Shown: piece after piece, positions 14,771 to 17,553 of the stretch
How the letters are laid out: each line of letters opens with the position of its first letter
How positions within the stretch are numbered: the first letter of the stretch is position 1
Assembly (NCBI GenBank): GCA_946482545.1
Contig: CAMLRX010000112.1
Coordinates: 1 to 17,553 of the forward strand
Length of the DNA stretch: 17,553 bases
Direction: 5' to 3'
Source: an uncultured Flavihumibacter sp.
Lineage (GTDB): Bacteria; Bacteroidota; Bacteroidia; Chitinophagales; Chitinophagaceae
Notes under the pieces: generated by a model
Database searches by the model: none
What the model saw: the letters and a program-made list of their open reading frames with translations, nothing else
Told to the model about the DNA's origin: nothing
Program-made: the position numbers and the translations under genes

Positions 14771-16036
14771 ATGTTAGTACCCAATATACCGCTTGCAGAA
14801 CGGCTTCGTCCACAACAACTGGACGATCTTGCCGGGCAGCAGCACCTTACCGGACCGGGCAGTATTCTACGCAAAGCCATCGCCCAGGGCAAAATTCCTT
14901 CCATGATCCTGTGGGGACCACCGGGCGTGGGAAAGACCACCATGGCCCATATCATAGCCCATACCCTGGAAGTACCGTTCTACACGTTGAGCGCGATTTC
15001 TTCCGGCGTGAAAGAAGTACGTGAAGTGATTGAAAAGGCCAAACTGGATAGCCAGTCAATTCTCTTTATAGACGAGATACACCGGTTTAACAAAGGGCAG
15101 CAGGACGCCTTATTAGGCGCCGTGGAGAAAGGTACCGTTACACTGATTGGCGCCACTACCGAAAACCCATCTTTTGAAGTGAACAGCGCCTTGCTGAGCA
15201 GGTGCCAGGTATATGTATTGAAGGCATTGGACAAGGATGACCTGCTGCGACTGATTGAAGATGCCTTCCGGCGCGATGATTACCTCCGGGAAACTGGCGT
15301 CCAGGTGAAAGAAAGGGAAGCCCTGCTGCGCATATCCGGCGGGGATGGCAGAAAATTGCTCAACCTTTTGGAACTGGTGGTTACCACATTAGGAAAGAAT
15401 GGCGTGATTACCGATGATGCCGTGATGGAGATTGCACAGCAGAAGGTGGCGATGTACGATAAACAGGGTGAGCAGCATTACGATATTATTTCCGCTTTCA
15501 TTAAATCCATCCGCGGCAGCGATCCCAATGCCGCAGTGTATTGGCTCGCACGGATGCTGGCAGGAGGAGAGGACATCAAGTTCATCGCCCGCAGACTGGT
15601 AATTCTGGCCAGTGAAGATGTGGGCAATGCGAATCCCAATGCCCTGTTGCTGGCCAATGCCACTTTTGAGGCTGTGAACAAGATAGGAAATCCCGAAGCG
15701 CGGATTATCCTGTCGCAATGCGCCACTTACCTTGCGGCCTCCGCCAAAAGTAATGCCGCTTATATGGCCATCAACGAGGCGATGGCGCTGGTAAGCAGGG
15801 AAGGGGACCTCCCGGTGCCCATGCACCTCCGCAACGCACCCACCAAACTGATGAAGGAACTCGGATACAAACAGGGCTACCAGTATTCCCACGATTACAA
15901 TAAAAACTTCTCTCCGCAGGAATACCTTCCTGAAAAAATCGCCGGAACAAAATTTTATGATCCCGGAAAAAACGCGAGGGAAGAAGAGCTGCGCAAGCAC
16001 CTGAGAAGTTTGTGGCAGGAAAAATATGGCTATTAA
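14771..16036 (+). CDS. rarA: replication-associated recombination protein RarA (MgsA), AAA+ ATPase
   Basis: The 421-residue protein is a cytoplasmic AAA+ clamp-loader relative that acts at stalled replication forks. It starts in family fashion with [20 protein letters not shown]. Walker A is GPPGVGKTT (49-57), Walker B is [19 protein letters not shown] (97-115), sensor 1 is [20 protein letters not shown] (125-144), and the C-terminal tetramerisation domain follows, with [20 protein letters not shown] and AYMAINEAM. Length fits E. coli RarA (447) and Bacillus RarA (421). All catalytic residues are present. The last 11 bases overlap the annotated start of the following GNAT gene. Confidence 0.97.
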   Translation: MLVPNIPLAERLRPQQLDDLAGQQHLTGPGSILRKAIAQGKIPSMILWGPPGVGKTTMAHIIAHTLEVPFYTLSAISSGVKEVREVIEKAKLDSQSILFIDEIHRFNKGQQDALLGAVEKGTVTLIGATTENPSFEVNSALLSRCQVYVLKALDKDDLLRLIEDAFRRDDYLRETGVQVKEREALLRISGGDGRKLLNLLELVVTTLGKNGVITDDAVMEIAQQKVAMYDKQGEQHYDIISAFIKSIRGSDPNAAVYWLARMLAGGEDIKFIARRLVILASEDVGNANPNALLLANATFEAVNKIGNPEARIILSQCATYLAASAKSNAAYMAINEAMALVSREGDLPVPMHLRNAPTKLMKELGYKQGYQYSHDYNKNFSPQEYLPEKIAGTKFYDPGKNAREEELRKHLRSLWQEKYGY

Positions 16037-16517
16037 AAATATATGTATGGAAGCGCAGCGTAGTTTTCCACCGGTGGAGTGGATTTGTAAACATTTTTCG
16101 GAACTGAATACTGAAGAGTTGTACCAGATCGTTCAATTGCGGATCGAAGTATTTGTTGTGGAGCAGGCGTGTGTTTTCCAGGACCTGGACAATAAAGACC
16201 GGGTTTGCGACCACCTGATGGCCTGGCAGGAGGGGAAACTGGTAGCCTATACCAGGCTCGTTCCACCGGGTGTTTCTTACGAAGAACCATCTATCGGGCG
16301 GGTTGTCACCTCCCCAATGGTGCGGAGAACGGGTATCGGGAGAGTATTGATGGAAAAATCAATCGAACTGGTACACAATAAATACGGGAAAATCCCGATT
16401 AAGATAGGAGCACAATGCTACCTTAACAAATTTTACACAACTCTGGGATTTATTTCCGAAGGTGGTGTTTACCTGGAAGATGGCATTGAGCATGTAGCGA
16501 TGAGGCTGCCGGTCTGA
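16026..16517 (+). CDS. GNAT family N-acetyltransferase, ElaA type
   Basis: The 163-residue product has the ElaA signature LYQIVQLRIEVFVVEQACVF-QDLDNKD-CDH near the N-terminus, then LVAYTRLVPPG, the acetyl-CoA-binding RVVTSPMVRRTGIGRVLM (Q/R-x-x-G-x-G), and a C-terminal IGAQCYLNKFYTTLGF. It would transfer an acetyl group from acetyl-CoA; the substrate is unknown. The ATG at 16026 overlaps rarA by 11 bases; the in-frame ATG at 16047 avoids the overlap and leaves the usual short lead before WICKHFSEL, so the later start is quite possible. Co-transcription with rarA is likely. Confidence 0.9.
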   Translation: MAIKNICMEAQRSFPPVEWICKHFSELNTEELYQIVQLRIEVFVVEQACVFQDLDNKDRVCDHLMAWQEGKLVAYTRLVPPGVSYEEPSIGRVVTSPMVRRTGIGRVLMEKSIELVHNKYGKIPIKIGAQCYLNKFYTTLGFISEGGVYLEDGIEHVAMRLPV

Positions 16518-16592
16518 GTTCAAAGATCGTGCCGGAGAACGGAGTGGCAGCAGGTTGATCCAATACTATTTGAAAACTAAAATCTAATATTC

Positions 16593-17553
16593 ATGAAGAA
16601 GAAGTTACACTCTTTTTTGGGAACGGGTGTATTCGTAGGGTTGCTCTTATCCTGGCAAACATCCTTCTCGCAATCGCTCTCTTTTGGAAACCCCGGCCTT
16701 GAAATAGGCCTGAACGTCGCCCCGATGAACTTCCTGGGGGATGTGGGCGGCAATTATGGAGAAGGTAAACGATTCCTCAAAGACAACAATTTCGAATTTT
16801 TCCGGTTAATGAAAGGCGTTTACGCCACTGCGCATCTTTCGCCCGCGTTCGGTGTTCGTGTAGCCGTAAACGTTGGACGGCTTGAAGGACACGATAGTGT
16901 GATTAATGGTAAAGGCGGGTTGGAAGAAGCCCGTCGCGCCCGTGACCTCGGTTTCAGGTCAAACCTCCTCGAAGCGTATGCCGCTATTGAATTTTACCCC
17001 ACAGTATTTTTTGAAGAAGATGCTTCTGATGTATGGCACAAGTTCCGCCCCTATGGCGTGATTGGCGCGGGTATCTTCAAATTCAATCCACAGGCGGAAT
17101 ACATCAACCCAGCCACCAAAGCAAAAACATGGGTAGACCTCCAGCCCTTACGTACCGAAGGACAGGGGATGGCCGAATATCCCGACAGAAAGGAGTACAA
17201 ACTTACTGAAACACTCATCCCTGTTGGTATTGGATTCAAATACTTTGTGAATGAACGTTTCCATGTAGGGTTTGAAGTGATGCACCGCGTTACCTTCACC
17301 GATTACATCGATGATGTTAGCACCAACTACATTGATCCTGCGTTGTTCGCCAATTACCTGCCTGCGAATCAGGTAGCGGTGGCCTACCAGATGTCGGACA
17401 GACAAAACTTTTTCCAAAGTAATACTCGTCCTGGTTTTACCCGTCGCGAAGGCGACAAGCGTGGCAATCCCAAGCAGAACGACTCCTTCTTCTCCGCCGG
17501 CATCAAACTGGGTTGGAGAGTAGGCAGTCTGCTCGATAAGGCTTCGCTCCGCC
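16593..17553 (+). CDS. outer-membrane beta-barrel protein, DUF6089-like (3' end outside window)
   Basis: The frame opens at ATG 16593 and stays open to the end of the window (320 residues). It begins MKKKLHSFLGTGVFVGLLLS and has a signal peptide with probable cleavage near SFSQ (about residue 26). The mature start, LEIGLNVAPMNFLGDVGGN followed by a FLKDNN motif, is the typical beginning of DUF6089 proteins of Bacteroidota. Alternating hydrophobic strands follow (LLEAYAAIEFYPT, YGVIGAGIFKFNP, PVGIGFKYFVNERFHVGFEV), as in 8-12 strand barrels. Function is unknown. The 75 bases upstream hold no exact -7 box; TACTATTTG at about 16565-16573 is close, with one extra base. Confidence 0.85.
   Translation, partial: MKKKLHSFLGTGVFVGLLLSWQTSFSQSLSFGNPGLEIGLNVAPMNFLGDVGGNYGEGKRFLKDNNFEFFRLMKGVYATAHLSPAFGVRVAVNVGRLEGHDSVINGKGGLEEARRARDLGFRSNLLEAYAAIEFYPTVFFEEDASDVWHKFRPYGVIGAGIFKFNPQAEYINPATKAKTWVDLQPLRTEGQGMAEYPDRKEYKLTETLIPVGIGFKYFVNERFHVGFEVMHRVTFTDYIDDVSTNYIDPALFANYLPANQVAVAYQMSDRQNFFQSNTRPGFTRREGDKRGNPKQNDSFFSAGIKLGWRVGSLLDKASLR

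Noticed and set aside
1..17553. tRNA or rRNA genes, CRISPR arrays, insertion sequences, riboswitches
   Set aside because: No cloverleaf-like or GGTTCGAATCC-type sequence, no regular repeat-spacer array and no transposase-like frame was seen on either strand by reading; a covariance-model search could still find short RNAs.

Overview
The window reads as chromosomal DNA from a member of the Bacteroidota, most likely the Chitinophagaceae or a close relative. The basis is family content (a DUF6089-type outer-membrane barrel, a bacterial alpha-2-macroglobulin C-terminus, Bacteroidota-style AspRS and RarA), near absence of Shine-Dalgarno sites, and -7 boxes of the TAnnTTTG type ahead of several plus-strand genes. 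No database search was possible, so the taxon and all family names come from pattern recognition.

Layout. Positions 1-1055 hold the C-terminal end of a large alpha-2-macroglobulin-family protein. A 232-base gap follows with a G/C/A-rich imperfect inverted repeat whose right arm appears to supply the -33 half of the promoter for an FAD oxidoreductase (1288-2355). Directly behind it lies a small membrane-protein gene (2363-2767) broken by an in-frame TAG where a Trp is expected. Positions 2783-9633 (minus strand) form a tightly packed seven-gene operon, described below. Upstream of it, on the same strand, lie two tandem MtfA-like (M90) zinc peptidase genes (9668-10447 and 10640-11557). Divergent from these is aspS (11645-13456), followed by a four-helix membrane protein. 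A small AT-rich accessory island (14005-14770, minus) carries a HicB-like HTH protein, a DUF2281-like small protein and a clean palindrome upstream. The right end has rarA/mgsA, an overlapping ElaA-type GNAT gene, and the start of an outer-membrane beta-barrel gene that runs off the window.

The operon is the most interesting part. In transcription order it encodes: a SpeD-type pyruvoyl decarboxylase (9633-9283); a 632-residue double zinc-ribbon/double DUF4178 membrane protein; a previously uncalled 53-residue Trp-rich membrane peptide; a minimal two-helix DUF350 (YjfL) protein; a spermidine synthase domain fused to a multi-helix membrane domain; an exported, lipoprotein-like FAD amine-oxidase-type enzyme; and a multipass membrane protein with four well-spaced conserved-looking histidines. 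Gaps are between -4 and 12 bases. Together they suggest a membrane-bound pathway that makes an aminopropylated or related decarboxylated metabolite and then oxidises it at or outside the membrane. The SpeD lacks the usual catalytic Cys (Ser83 instead), so its substrate may not be AdoMet. SpeD, SpeE, DUF350 and DUF4178 are, from memory, a recurring neighbourhood; the biochemical product, the small peptide and the oxidase/membrane-protein arm look undescribed.
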